NCBI GenBank assembly: GCA_016716335.1
Contig: JADJWN010000004.1
Location: 62,001-126,000, forward strand
Length of the DNA stretch: 64,000 nt
Reading direction: 5' to 3'
DNA from: Saprospiraceae bacterium
Lineage (GTDB): Bacteria; Bacteroidota; Bacteroidia; Chitinophagales; Saprospiraceae
Under the pieces are notes generated by a model. It was not told where the DNA came from. It worked only from the letters and a program-made list of their open reading frames with translations, and ran no database searches. Position 1 is the first letter of the stretch; every line of letters begins with the position of its first letter. Below are positions 43,210-53,050 of the stretch, piece after piece. A program made the translations under genes and the position numbers.

Positions 43210-44478
43210 CTACAGCAGGAAAAGTTTATGTCTTTCAGGACCTGTGGATACCATGGAAATGCGGGTGCCCAGCAGTGTCTGGAGCTTTGATATATATTCC
43301 CTGGTAGCATCCGGCATTGCGGCAAATTCCGTGTAGGAGTCCAGCGAAGTATTCCAGCCTTTCATAGCAGTGTAAACCGGGTTAATATCTGCCAGATGCA
43401 TGTCGTAAGGGACATCCGCCGTGACTTCTCCACCAGTCCGGTATTGAGTGGCAACCTGTATTTCTTCAAAACTATCGAGCACATCTAATTTTGTAATACA
43501 TAATTGGGTCACTCCGTTGAGCATTATGGTATATAAAAGTTGAGGTATATCCAGCCATCCGCATCGGCGGGGTCTGCCTGTGGTCGCTCCGAATTCCTTA
43601 CCGATAGCCCTGATTTTTTCACCGGTCTCATCATGCAGTTCGGTTGGAAAAGGTCCGCTTCCTACACGGGTGCAGTAGGCTTTGGCCACACCTATTACCT
43701 CCCGGATATGACGGGGTGCAATACCCAGACCGATACATGCTCCGGCAGTAATCGTATTGGAGGATGTGACATAGGGATAGGTGCCGAAATCTATGTCCAG
43801 CATTGACCCTTGTGCACCCTCTGCCAGAATGGTTTTACCATTGGTGATGGCCTCATTGATGAAGTATTCGCTGTTGATATATCTGAGCCTGCGGATAAAA
43901 TCCACACTCTCAAAGAATGCTTCCTCCTGTTGTGCAAGATCAAATTGTATTTCAGGATACATCCGGATGAGTCCGAGATGTTTTTGTTTCAGGGCCTGAT
44001 ACCTGGCTTCAAAATCACTCAGGAATATGTCTCCTGTCCGCAGTCCGTTTCGCCCTGTTTTGTCCATATATGCAGGGCCGATACCTTTGAGGGTGGATCC
44101 GATCTTTTCGACTCCCTTGGCACTCTCAGAGGCAGCATCTAAGTAGCGGTGAGTAGGGATGATGAGATGGGCTTTTCTGGATACGCGAAGGTTGTGTCTT
44201 ACTTGTATGCCCGCTTTTTCCAGTGTAGTGATTTCCCTGACCATGGTGATAGGATCCATGACTACCCCATTTCCTATCACATTGATGATATCCTCTCTGA
44301 ATATCCCGGATGGAATCGTGTGAAGTACAAACTTTTCATCTCCGATCTTGATGGTATGTCCGGCATTGGGTCCTCCCTGAAATCTGCAGACGAGGTCGTA
44401 CCTTTCTGCCAGGAAATCCACAATTTTACCTTTGCCCTCATCGCCCCACTGAAGGCCTAATAGTACATCTACTGCCAT
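43210..44478 (-). CDS. purA: adenylosuccinate synthetase
   Basis: 422 residues. The P-loop-like QWGDEGKGKIVDFLAERYDL (about 9-28), the FQGGPNAGHTI segment and KGIGPAYMDKTGRNG are diagnostic. It joins IMP and aspartate with GTP hydrolysis in AMP synthesis. The C-terminus ISMVSTGPERHKLFLL is complete. It is divergent from gcvP, with 249 bp between starts. Confidence 0.96.
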   Translation of the reverse strand: MAVDVLLGLQWGDEGKGKIVDFLAERYDLVCRFQGGPNAGHTIKIGDEKFVLHTIPSGIFREDIINVIGNGVVMDPITMVREITTLEKAGIQVRHNLRVSRKAHLIIPTHRYLDAASESAKGVEKIGSTLKGIGPAYMDKTGRNGLRTGDIFLSDFEARYQALKQKHLGLIRMYPEIQFDLAQQEEAFFESVDFIRRLRYINSEYFINEAITNGKTILAEGAQGSMLDIDFGTYPYVTSSNTITAGACIGLGIAPRHIREVIGVAKAYCTRVGSGPFPTELHDETGEKIRAIGKEFGATTGRPRRCGWLDIPQLLYTIMLNGVTQLCITKLDVLDSFEEIQVATQYRTGGEVTADVPYDMHLADINPVYTAMKGWNTSLDSYTEFAAMPDATREYISKLQTLLGTRISMVSTGPERHKLFLL

Positions 44479-44727
44479 AATTCAACCTGTGATTTTCGTC
44501 CCGATTTTATTCAAAAGGCCAAAAATACCAAAATGTTATATATCTGTGAAATCCTGATGGATTTTGAAATGATAAAAATCATTTTCTTCATTTTGTATTT
44601 TATTTGCCTCATATAGTTCTCTCAAAAACTTTTAACTTCGCCATTCGTTTTTCAGATGCAGGATAATGCTTATATCCGGTATGATTTATCCTGCTTTATC
44701 CTTAACCAAACCAAATCTTTGTTTTTT

Positions 44728-47594
44728 ATGTCTGATCACAAACTCACTCAATTTGCCGCAAGACATATCGGAATATCTGAGACCGAGCTCCGGCAAATGC
44801 TTCAGGTCATAGGAGTTTCTTCTTTAGACCAGCTGATAGATGAAACCGTTCCCGAGAGCATACGCATGCAAAAGCCTCTCAACCTTCCCGCAGCCCTGAC
44901 CGAAATGAGTACCTGACAACACTCAAGAAAATCGGAGCTAAGAATAAAATTTTCAAGACCTACATAGGACAGGGGTATTACGGTACCATTACTCCCTCCG
45001 TCATACTGCGCAATATATTTCATAATCCGGGTTGGTACACTCAATATACTCCCTATCAGGCTGAAATAGCTCAGGGCCGTCTCGAGGCGTTGCTCAATTT
45101 TCAGACCATGGTGTCCGATCTGACCGGTCTGCCGATCGCCAATGCATCACTGCTGGATGAAGGTACTGCCGCCGCAGAGGCCATGGCAATGTGTGAGGGT
45201 ATTCACAATAAAAAAAGGAAAAATAATCCCGCTACGAAGTTTTTTGTGGACAGCAATGTATTCAGGCATACCCTGGATGTACTGATGACCCGGGCCAATC
45301 CGCTGCATATAGAAATAGTGACCGGTGACTGGAGAACATTTGACTTTTCCGAGGATTATTTTGGCGTATTGGTACAGTATCCCGCATCTGACGGGCAGAT
45401 TCACGATTACAGGGATTTTGCAGCCCGATGCAATGAGAAGGAGATACAGGTGGTAGTAGCTGCAGATATTATGAGTCTGGCGCTGCTCAGTCCGCCGGGA
45501 GAGTGGGGAGCTGATGTAGTGGTAGGCAATACACAGAGATTTGGTGTACCTAAAGGATACGGAGGACCCCATGCTGCCTATTTTGCTACCAAGGAAGATA
45601 ATAAAAGAGTAATACCGGGTCGTATCATCGGTCTCTCAGTGGATGCCAACGGAGATCCGGCACTGAGGATGGCACTTCAGACCAGGGAGCAGCATATCCG
45701 ACGGGAGAAGGCTACCTCCAATATCTGTACTGCTCAGGCATTGCTTGCTGTGATGGCAGGTATGTATGCGGTGTATCACGGTCCGGAAGGTATCAGGGAG
45801 ATTGCTTCCAAAATTCACGGACATATCCGGACACTGGCTGATAACCTGAAATCTCTCGGATATCATGTTGCCACGGATGCTTTTTTTGATACCATTACTG
45901 TAGAGCACAGTGATACTGAAAAAGTGCGTAGGGCTGCTCTGGAGAATCAGATGAATTTCTATTATCCGGGTGACGGAAAGTTCAGCATTTCTTTCGACGA
46001 AACAGTAACAGACGAGGATGTACATGCACTTGTACAGTTTTTTGCTGACCTTGCCGGAGTCAGTCATCACATCAAATATCCCTCGTCGGGACATCAGCTG
46101 GGCAATATGGAGAGGAAGGGCGATATCCTGACTCATCCCGTATTCTCCTCCTATCATACCGAAAGTAAAATGATGCGCTATATCAAGAGTCTTGAAAATA
46201 AAGACCTGTCATTAGTGCACTCGATGATATCTCTCGGCTCATGCACGATGAAGCTCAATGCTGCAAGCGAAATGATTCCGGTGAGCTGGCCTGAGTTTTC
46301 GAGTATTCATCCGTTTGTTCCGGTAGATCAGACGGAGGGCTACCAGCAGATATTCAGAGAACTGGAAGCCTATCTGGCAGAGATTACGGGTTTTGAGGCC
46401 TGTTCTCTACAGCCCAATTCGGGGGCGCAGGGAGAATATGCCGGTCTGCTTACCATCAGGGCTTATCATGAAGACCGCAACGAAGGCCACCGTAATGTAG
46501 CGCTTATTCCCTCATCTGCTCATGGCACCAATCCGGCCAGTGCAGTCATGTGTGGTATGGAAGTGGTAGTCGTGGCTTGTGATGACAGAGGTAATGTGGA
46601 TCTCGATGATTTGAAAGCTAAGGCTGAACAGTATAAAGACCGCCTGGCAGCTCTCATGATTACCTATCCGAGTACCCATGGTGTGTTTGAGACTGCAATC
46701 AAAGATATATGCGACCTGATACACCACCATGGTGGTCTGGTGTATATGGATGGCGCCAATATGAATGCGCAGGTAGGTCTGACAAGTCCGGGTATTATCG
46801 GGGCGGATGTATGTCATCTCAATCTCCATAAGACATTTGCCATCCCGCACGGTGGAGGCGGACCGGGTATGGGGCCGATCTGTGTAAACAAAAAACTTGC
46901 TCCTTACCTTCCGGGCCATCCTCTGGTAGCTACCGGAGGTGAAAAAGCCATACATGCGGTATCTTCCGCACCCTGGGGTAGTGCGAGTATCCTGCTGATA
47001 TCTTATGGTTATATCCGCATGCTCGGTGCAGAAGGGGTGACTAATGCTACCAAATATGCCATCCTCAATGCCAATTATATCAAGGCAAGGCTTGAAAAAT
47101 CATACTCCATCCTGTATTCTGGAGAAAAAGGCAGGGCAGCGCATGAGATGATCGTTGACCTGCGGCAGTTTAAGGCAGCCGGAGTCAGTGCCGAGGACGT
47201 AGCCAAGAGGCTGATGGATTACGGATTTCATGCGCCTACACTGTCCTTTCCGGTAGCAGGTACCATTATGATAGAGCCTACAGAGAGCGAAGATAAAGGA
47301 GAATTAGACAGATTTTGTGATGCATTGCTCGAGATCCGTAAGGAAATAGATGAGATCGCAAGAGGAGAATATGACCAGCACTCCAATGTCCTGACTAATG
47401 CACCGCATACTGCAAGAATGGTAGTGAATGACCAATGGACGCATAGTTACAGTCGGGAGAAAGCCGCTTATCCCTTGCCCTATCTGAAGCATGGTTTTAA
47501 GTTCTGGCCATCGGTAGGAAGAGTGGATAATGCACACGGAGACCGTAATTTAGTATGTGTTTGCCCTCCGATTGAGAGCTATATGGAGCAGTAG
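44728..47594 (+). CDS. gcvP: glycine dehydrogenase (decarboxylating), P protein; single-base frameshift
   Basis: ATG 44728 (MSDHKLTQFAARHIGISETE) opens a frame lost in the A-run at 44903-44905; restoring one A gives LTENEYLTTLKKIGAKNKIF. The remaining 2.6 kb is intact, giving a protein of about 955 residues, the normal size of the fused homodimeric P protein. The PLP lysine lies in HLNLHKTFAIPHGGGGPGMG. It decarboxylates glycine and passes the aminomethyl group to the lipoyl H protein. A gene this conserved is unlikely to be dead, so the shift is probably a consensus error. Confidence 0.92.
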
Positions 47595-47620
47595 GGGGGG
47601 ATTTTGAATTTATTTATCAA

Positions 47621-48586
47621 ATGATGTACATGATTTTTAGTAATGCTAAACCGTTTTTAAAGTGGGCAGGTGGTAAAACACAGCTCATTAACGAAATTGA
47701 AAAGGCTTTGCCAAAATACATTTCAAAAGACAAGTTCACATACATTGAGCCATTTGTTGGAAGCGGTGCGGTTTTGTTTTGGATGTTAAACAACTTTCCA
47801 AACCTAAAAAAAGCGGTTATAAACGACATTAACGAAGACTTAATAAACACCTACAAGACAATAGCTTCAAGACCAAAAGAGCTGATTTCAATACTTGAAA
47901 TATTACAAAACGAGTTTCACGGGCTTGAAGGCAAAGAGCAAGCGAAAAAGGAATATTACTACTCAAAAAGAGAGCTTTACAACAAAAGAAAAGAAGAACA
48001 AACAGGACAAGCCGCTTTGTTTATTTTTCTTAATCGGACTTGTTTCAATGGACTTTACAGAGTAAACCGCAAGAACGAATATAATGTGCCAATGGGCAGT
48101 TATAAACGACCCACCATTTGCGATAAGGAAAATATTTTGGCAGTAAGTCAAGCATTGCAAAAAGTCCAAATCCTTTGTGGCGACTATGAAGAAACTTTAA
48201 ATTTCGCTGACAACAACACATTGTTTTACTTCGACCCACCGTATAAACCGTTAAGTGAAACTTCGAGTTTCAACTCATATGCAAAAGATGAATTTAATGA
48301 TGCTGAACAAATTAGACTTAGAGATTTTTGCCACAAACTTGATGCACTAAATCATACTTGGATTTTGAGCAATTCAGACGTTAAAGGCAAAGATGAAAAT
48401 GATAATTTCTTTGATGATTTATATTCTGATTTCAATATTCAAAGAGTAGATGCAAGAAGAAGCATTAATGCAAACCCGGAAAACTTTTATTTGGGCATTC
48501 CCCTATCGTGTCGGGCTATCCGTTCCAAGTCCTCGCTTCGCTGCGGGCTTTCCACTACTATCCCTAACGCAACTTACTGCCATTAA
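47621..48586 (+). CDS. Dam-type DNA adenine methylase (D12 class, DpnM-like) with replaced C-terminus
   Basis: 321 codons. Motif I KPFLKWAGGKTQLINEIE with YIEPFVGSGAVLFW, motif IV FYFDPPYKPLSETSSFNSYA and NRTCFNGLYRVNRKNEYNVP match Dam/M.DpnII, which methylate the adenine of GATC. After DARRSINANPEN the expected final strand (of the form KRGKxxELLxxNY) is absent. Instead about 30 residues come from a GC-richer repeat-like sequence. The stop overlaps the start of the DpnI homologue by one base. AT-rich codon use contrasts with gcvP just upstream, suggesting horizontal acquisition. Activity is uncertain because of the altered end. Confidence 0.85.
   Translation: MMYMIFSNAKPFLKWAGGKTQLINEIEKALPKYISKDKFTYIEPFVGSGAVLFWMLNNFPNLKKAVINDINEDLINTYKTIASRPKELISILEILQNEFHGLEGKEQAKKEYYYSKRELYNKRKEEQTGQAALFIFLNRTCFNGLYRVNRKNEYNVPMGSYKRPTICDKENILAVSQALQKVQILCGDYEETLNFADNNTLFYFDPPYKPLSETSSFNSYAKDEFNDAEQIRLRDFCHKLDALNHTWILSNSDVKGKDENDNFFDDLYSDFNIQRVDARRSINANPENFYLGIPLSCRAIRSKSSLRCGLSTTIPNATYCH
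48491..48570. repeat. short repeat-like insert fused to the Dam C-terminus
   Basis: About 80 bp of distinctly higher GC inside an AT-rich gene. It has two related segments, CGGGCTATCCGTTCC and CGGGCTTTCCACTAC, ending TATCCCTAACGC, and CGCTTCGCTGCGG between them. From memory, such blocks recur in intergenic regions of many Bacteroidota genomes; this could not be checked here. It replaces the last codons of the methylase. Confidence 0.5.
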
Positions 48587-49364
48587 TGAACTTATCTTTT
48601 AATATAGAAGTTGCAGAAGGTTACCAAAGCAATTCTCAAATTGCAAGAGTTCTAACTGAAAATTGGGTTCTTTCAAATTCTTATTGTCCAAGCTGTGGAG
48701 ATTTACCTCTAAGTGATTTTGAAAATAATCGACCAGTTGCAGATTTTTATTGCAAGAAATGTTCAGAAGAGTTTGAGTTAAAAAGCAAAAGTGGAAAACT
48801 CACAAATACAATTACAGATGGTGCATATTCTACAATGATTGAAAGAATTAGTTCTGAAAACAATCCGAATTTTTTCTTTCTCACTTATTCTAAAATTGGA
48901 CTGTCAATGATTTCTTGATAATTCCAAAGCAATTTTTTACAGAAGAAATAATAATCAAAAGACATCCATTAGCACCAACTGCAAGAAGAGCCGGATGGAT
49001 TGGATGCAATATTGACATTTCTAAAGTTGCTGAATCAGGAAAGGTATTTTTAGTAAAAAATTCCAAAGTAATTGACCAAGAAGTTGTTAAGCAGTCTTTT
49101 AATAAAACTTTATTCTTAAGACAAAAATCAAGTGATGCTAAGGGTTGGATTTTAGATGTTATGAAATGTGTTGACGAAATTAAAACCGATGAATTTAATC
49201 TTGACGAAGTTTATGCCTTTGAGAAAAAACTCAAGATGAAATATCCTAACAATAATTTCATTAAAGATAAAATCAGACAGCAACTACAATTATTGCGTGA
49301 TAAAGGAATAATAGAGTTTGTTGGTCGTGGTAAATACAAAAAGATTCAATATGGAAACATTTAA
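48586..49364 (+). CDS. dpnC: DpnI-family methyl-directed GATC endonuclease, single-base frameshift
   Basis: Two frames (48586-48918 and 48915-49364) join into about 259 residues if one A is added to the run at 48892-48895, giving TYSKNWTVNDFLIIPKQF. The match to DpnI as I remember it is close along its whole length. Examples are YCPSCG and FENNRPVADFYCKKCSEEFE with zinc cysteines 34, 37, 56 and 59 and PD-(D/E)xK residues Asp53, Glu64 and Lys66, then FFFLTYS, PLAPTARRAGWIGCNID, and the winged-helix end KIRQQLQLLRDKGIIEFVGR. DpnI cuts GATC only when the adenine is methylated. A functional DpnI is normally incompatible with an active Dam methylase, yet one is encoded next door. Confidence 0.9.
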
Positions 49365-49665
49365 AATTGAAATTCAAGAGTTACTTGCTCGAGTAGTAGA
49401 AGTTCAGGCTGAGAACATTCAAGAAGCTTTTTCAAAGGTAAATGAGCAATACAAAAAAGCAGAAATAGTATTAGACTATAATGACTTTGCTGAAGTAAAT
49501 TTTACCGATATTAACAGCCAAAGTAAGACGGATAAAATAAACTCACTAACCATAGAAGTTATTAATTATTTGTATTCAGATGAGCAAAAACATTATGAAG
49601 AGTCAAATCAACCCCAAAACCATATCTTCGAAAAACTAGTACAATTGAAATCATTAATTGATTGA
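49351..49665 (+). CDS. dpnD: DpnD/PcfM family protein
   Basis: 104 residues from ATG 49351 (METFKIEIQELLARVVEVQA), overlapping the DpnI gene end by 14 bases. The opening strand pattern with ENIQEAFSKVNEQYKKAEIV and LDYNDFAEVNF matches DpnD/PcfM. In pneumococcus DpnD is encoded right after DpnI and has no known function. Here a longer C-terminal part (about residues 60-104) follows the family core. The order dpnI-dpnD is therefore kept. Confidence 0.8.
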   Translation: METFKIEIQELLARVVEVQAENIQEAFSKVNEQYKKAEIVLDYNDFAEVNFTDINSQSKTDKINSLTIEVINYLYSDEQKHYEESNQPQNHIFEKLVQLKSLID

Positions 49666-50461
49666 TATGGTTTTTGCTGATCCTCCCTATTTTCTATCAA
49701 ACAACGGACTGTCCATTCAAAACGGACAAATTGTAAGCGTAAATAAAGGAAATTGGGATAAATCTCATGGTTTTGAATACATAAACGAGTTCAATCGCAA
49801 ATGGCTTTCGCTGGTTCGAGACAAAATGAAAGATGATGCAACTATTTGGATTAGCGGAACAATGCACAACATTTTTTCGGTTGGACAAATCTTGACAGAA
49901 TTGGGATTTAAGATTTTGAACATCATCACTTGGGAAAAGACCAATCCCCCACCGAATTTTTCTTGCCGCTATTTTACTTACTCGACAGAACAAATCATTT
50001 GGGCAAGAAAATCCGAAAAAGTTCCTCATTATTTCAACTATGAACTCATGAAACAACTCAACGGAGACAAACAAATGAAAGATGTTTGGAAACTTCCTGC
50101 CATTGCACCTTGGGAAAAATCGTGTGGCAAACACCCGACACAAAAACCGCTTTCAGTCTTGACAAGGCTTATTTTGGCTTCGACAAAGCCTAATGCCTGG
50201 ATTTTAGACCCATTTACAGGCAGTTCGACAACAGGAATAGCCGCTAATTTGGCAAACAGACGGTTTTTAGGAATTGATCAGGAAGAAGAGTATTTGATAA
50301 TGAGCAGGAATCGAAAACTTGAAATAGAAAACCCACTCATCGAGCAAAAATTCAAACAAAAAATTGAAGGATTTTCTACTAGTAATCAATTGGAACTTTA
50401 TCTGGCTCAAGAAACACAGGAAAACTATCAGGTTAATAAACAGGAAGGATTGGTTTTTTAA
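49658..50461 (+). CDS. DpnA-type adenine DNA methyltransferase, N-terminus shortened
   Basis: 267 codons from TTG 49658 (or ATG 49667). Close to DpnA (M2.DpnII): MVFADPPYFLSNNGLSIQNG with motif IV, SVNKGNWDK, ITWEKTNPPPNFSCRYFTYS, KHPTQKPLSVLTRLILASTK and motif I DPFTGSSTTG in beta-class order. DpnA usually has about 25-40 residues before the DPPY motif; here none, and a stop lies just upstream. ATTGATTGAT at 49657-49666 looks like a 4-bp duplication; removing ATTG would fuse DpnD to this frame (LKSLIDMVFADPPY). DpnA methylates GATC also in single-stranded DNA, protecting incoming transformed plasmids. The DpnII nuclease gene (dpnB) is absent. Confidence 0.85.
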   Translation: MIDMVFADPPYFLSNNGLSIQNGQIVSVNKGNWDKSHGFEYINEFNRKWLSLVRDKMKDDATIWISGTMHNIFSVGQILTELGFKILNIITWEKTNPPPNFSCRYFTYSTEQIIWARKSEKVPHYFNYELMKQLNGDKQMKDVWKLPAIAPWEKSCGKHPTQKPLSVLTRLILASTKPNAWILDPFTGSSTTGIAANLANRRFLGIDQEEEYLIMSRNRKLEIENPLIEQKFKQKIEGFSTSNQLELYLAQETQENYQVNKQEGLVF

Positions 50462-50477
50462 TCTAATTTTAAAAATT

Positions 50478-50792
50478 TCATCCCTGTTCCACAATCTCCA
50501 TCAATGTCCTGAAAGCGACGTACATATCTCTGTATCTTTCGGCATGTGCTTTTTGGAGTGACGGAGCATAGTCGGTATTATACCGTTGGAATTCCTGCAT
50601 ATTCCTGGCTGTGTACTGGATGGCGTATCCCTGTCCGTGCTCGTCATTGTCTCCTATTATCCGGTTCATGGTATAGCTTTCAAAGCACCCGGTGGCCATT
50701 ACATCCGGGATATGTACGGCAGTCATCCATGACAGCCATTCGTCATGTACGCTGTGATCTATTTTGACCGTCACGTTATATAATACTTTCAT
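50478..50792 (-). CDS. DUF4286 family protein
   Basis: 104 residues. MKVLYNVTVKIDHSVHDEWL then WMTAVHIPDVMATGCFESY and QYTARNMQEFQRYNTDYAP fit DUF4286, small ferredoxin-like-fold proteins common in Bacteroidota, function unknown. It converges on the methyltransferase gene and restores the backbone base composition. Confidence 0.88.
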   Translation of the reverse strand: MKVLYNVTVKIDHSVHDEWLSWMTAVHIPDVMATGCFESYTMNRIIGDNDEHGQGYAIQYTARNMQEFQRYNTDYAPSLQKAHAERYRDMYVAFRTLMEIVEQG

Positions 50793-50846
50793 CTCTCCCT
50801 GTTCAGAATGGATGGATTATTTCTTACCAAAGATAAGATTTCTACA

Positions 50847-51995
50847 TTAAAAATCAAAAATCCTCTTCTTACGGAGCAGTGTAAACCAACCCTCGCTCTG
50901 CCCGATGATCTGCTCTTTCTCCTTACGCAGGGCATGGGCAAATACTTCGTTTTCGGCATTGATGGTCTCGGCTATCCGGAACCCTGCAGTTTTGTTTTCA
51001 AACTCGATTTTACTTTCTGTTGCCAGTCTTGATAAGGTGTTTTGCTTGAGATTTTCCAGCTGATATTGGTATTCGTGCATATCAAGTCTGAGGTCATAGG
51101 GTGACTTTTCACTGATCAGTTTGACCAATATCGGAGCGCATTCTATGATCAGAAAAAGAATGGTGATAAAAAGGCCTGCGATGTGGATAGCCTCCTCTTT
51201 GGCACTAAGTCTGTGCAGCGCCTTGAGACGGGAGGCAAATCCGGTCAGTGCAGCCCTGGACATATTGTCCATCTCTGCTTGCCTGGATGCTTCGATTTGG
51301 GCCAGTTTTTGTTGCTGTTCCTCGATTTTCGGGGTCAGCTCAGCATACAATGCCTGATAGTCTGCCTCCGCTTTTTCAGCAGCTTTTGCTTTGGCCTTGT
51401 AGATGGCTCCCATATTCCTGATTTTTGACCCTCCGGTACCGTCAGCTTCTGCCAATGCTTCATTTTGTTTGTATATACGCTCTGTATCTGCTTTGCTCAA
51501 CCGCGATCTCAGGGTCTGTATTTCATCATTCACTACTTTGATGTCAGCTTCAAATCTCTGCTTGAGCAGATCTTCCTGCGCTTTATAGGTTTCCTGCTGC
51601 ATCATGCTTATCTCGGCATTGATCTCAGATTCGAAAAGCTTGAGCTCTAAGGGTGTGGCAATGACTATCCCAATAAAGACTGCCAGTATGATACGAGGCA
51701 GGGCTATACTCAGTTCGCTCAATAAATTGGATTTTTTGCGCATTCCTGATACGATATACCTGTCAAGATTGAATATCATCATGCCCCAGAGCATGGCAAA
51801 TACCGCCGATGCAATGTAAGAATGGAATACAGTGTACAATGCATAGCCTGCGGAGATGGCAGAGAATACTCCGGTAAAAAATACGGTGGCACCTATACCC
51901 TGGTATTTGGCATAATCAGTTGGGCACCTTTTGAGAATGGAGCTCACGGCTCCGGATGCAAAAATGAAGAATGAAGAAATTTTTTGACTGAGCAT
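50847..51995 (-). CDS. DUF4407 membrane protein
   Basis: 382 residues. Two hydrophobic hairpins near the N-terminus surround FNLDRYIVSGMRKKSN (about 93-108), the DUF4407 signature. A coiled coil of about 150 residues (KQRFEADIKVVNDEIQTLRS onward) precedes another membrane helix (AGLFITILFLIIECAPILV). The C-terminus is soluble. Function unknown. Single gene between DUF4286 and MarC on the same strand. Confidence 0.85.
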   Translation of the reverse strand: MLSQKISSFFIFASGAVSSILKRCPTDYAKYQGIGATVFFTGVFSAISAGYALYTVFHSYIASAVFAMLWGMMIFNLDRYIVSGMRKKSNLLSELSIALPRIILAVFIGIVIATPLELKLFESEINAEISMMQQETYKAQEDLLKQRFEADIKVVNDEIQTLRSRLSKADTERIYKQNEALAEADGTGGSKIRNMGAIYKAKAKAAEKAEADYQALYAELTPKIEEQQQKLAQIEASRQAEMDNMSRAALTGFASRLKALHRLSAKEEAIHIAGLFITILFLIIECAPILVKLISEKSPYDLRLDMHEYQYQLENLKQNTLSRLATESKIEFENKTAGFRIAETINAENEVFAHALRKEKEQIIGQSEGWFTLLRKKRIFDF

Positions 51996-52199
51996 ATCTT
52001 TGCTTAATTAGTGAATTAAAACAAACTCAAAATTAACCCAGGTATTGTGTCTTAATCCGCAATATAAGACCAACACACTGAAACAGGCGACAAAGATATA
52101 TTATAATTTTTTATAATATGTAAATAAAATGCAAATCCGTCACTTTTTTGAAAATGCACCAGCGGGACGCTTTCATTTCTGAACAGCAATCACATACTC

Positions 52200-52811
52200 T
52201 TAAGTGAGGCCCGGCATAAATCCCAGTTTTTTATCAGGAGTAATGACTAAGTGAAAGTTTTCTTTGAACAGCTTGATGGAAATAGCCAGCAGTATGATAC
52301 CAAAGACCTTGCGAAGCACCGCTGCTCCGGCATCGCCCAGTTTGTCCTGTATCCAGTTGGACCCTTTGAGTACTATATATACGAGCAGTATATTGAGGGC
52401 AATGGCAATCAATATATCGAGTGTCTGATATTTGGCCTTCATAGAGATAATAGTGGTCATGGTACCGGCTCCGGCTATCAATGGAAAGGCTACAGGCACT
52501 ACTGTTCCTTTGGTGCTTTCGCCGGTCTGCTCTCTGAACAGCTTTATGCCCAGGATCATCTCAAGACCAATAAAAAATATGATCAATGCGCCTGCTACGG
52601 CAAAAGACTGTACATCTACGCCCAGCATCTTGAGTATGCCCTCTCCGGTAAACAGAAAACCTACCATAATCAGCAGGGATACTAAGGATGCCTTGGCAGA
52701 TTCAATCTCCACACCCTTCTTTTTCATATCAATGATAATCGGCAGAATACCGATAATATCAATCACCGAAAACAAAATTAATGTCACCGACAAAATCTCC
52801 TGCACATGCAT
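52200..52811 (-). CDS. MarC family integral membrane protein
   Basis: 203 residues with six membrane helices. LILFSVIDIIGILPIIIDM at the start, and PVAFPLIAGAGTMTTIISMK near the middle, are the conserved MarC motifs. Despite the name the family has no proven role in antibiotic resistance; some members are called NAAT transporters. The role here is unknown. Confidence 0.9.
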   Translation of the reverse strand: MHVQEILSVTLILFSVIDIIGILPIIIDMKKKGVEIESAKASLVSLLIMVGFLFTGEGILKMLGVDVQSFAVAGALIIFFIGLEMILGIKLFREQTGESTKGTVVPVAFPLIAGAGTMTTIISMKAKYQTLDILIAIALNILLVYIVLKGSNWIQDKLGDAGAAVLRKVFGIILLAISIKLFKENFHLVITPDKKLGFMPGLT

Positions 52812-53050
52812 AACTTAAAATTTAATTTGTTTTACCAATCTTTTAAAGACGCAAATAGAAATAAAATGTTGTACATTTTTATTTGAGTTAAGAAATATTA
52901 CAATTTTTTAACAATTGTTATTCTGAGACAGATACAGGATTCAGGGGTGAAAAATCGTCGCCGGTACGACAATACCGTTAATTTAATTATGTTTTTAGTT
53001 GTATAACTAATATATACGTTATATATTTGTCTTTGTAGTTGTAATGCCTT

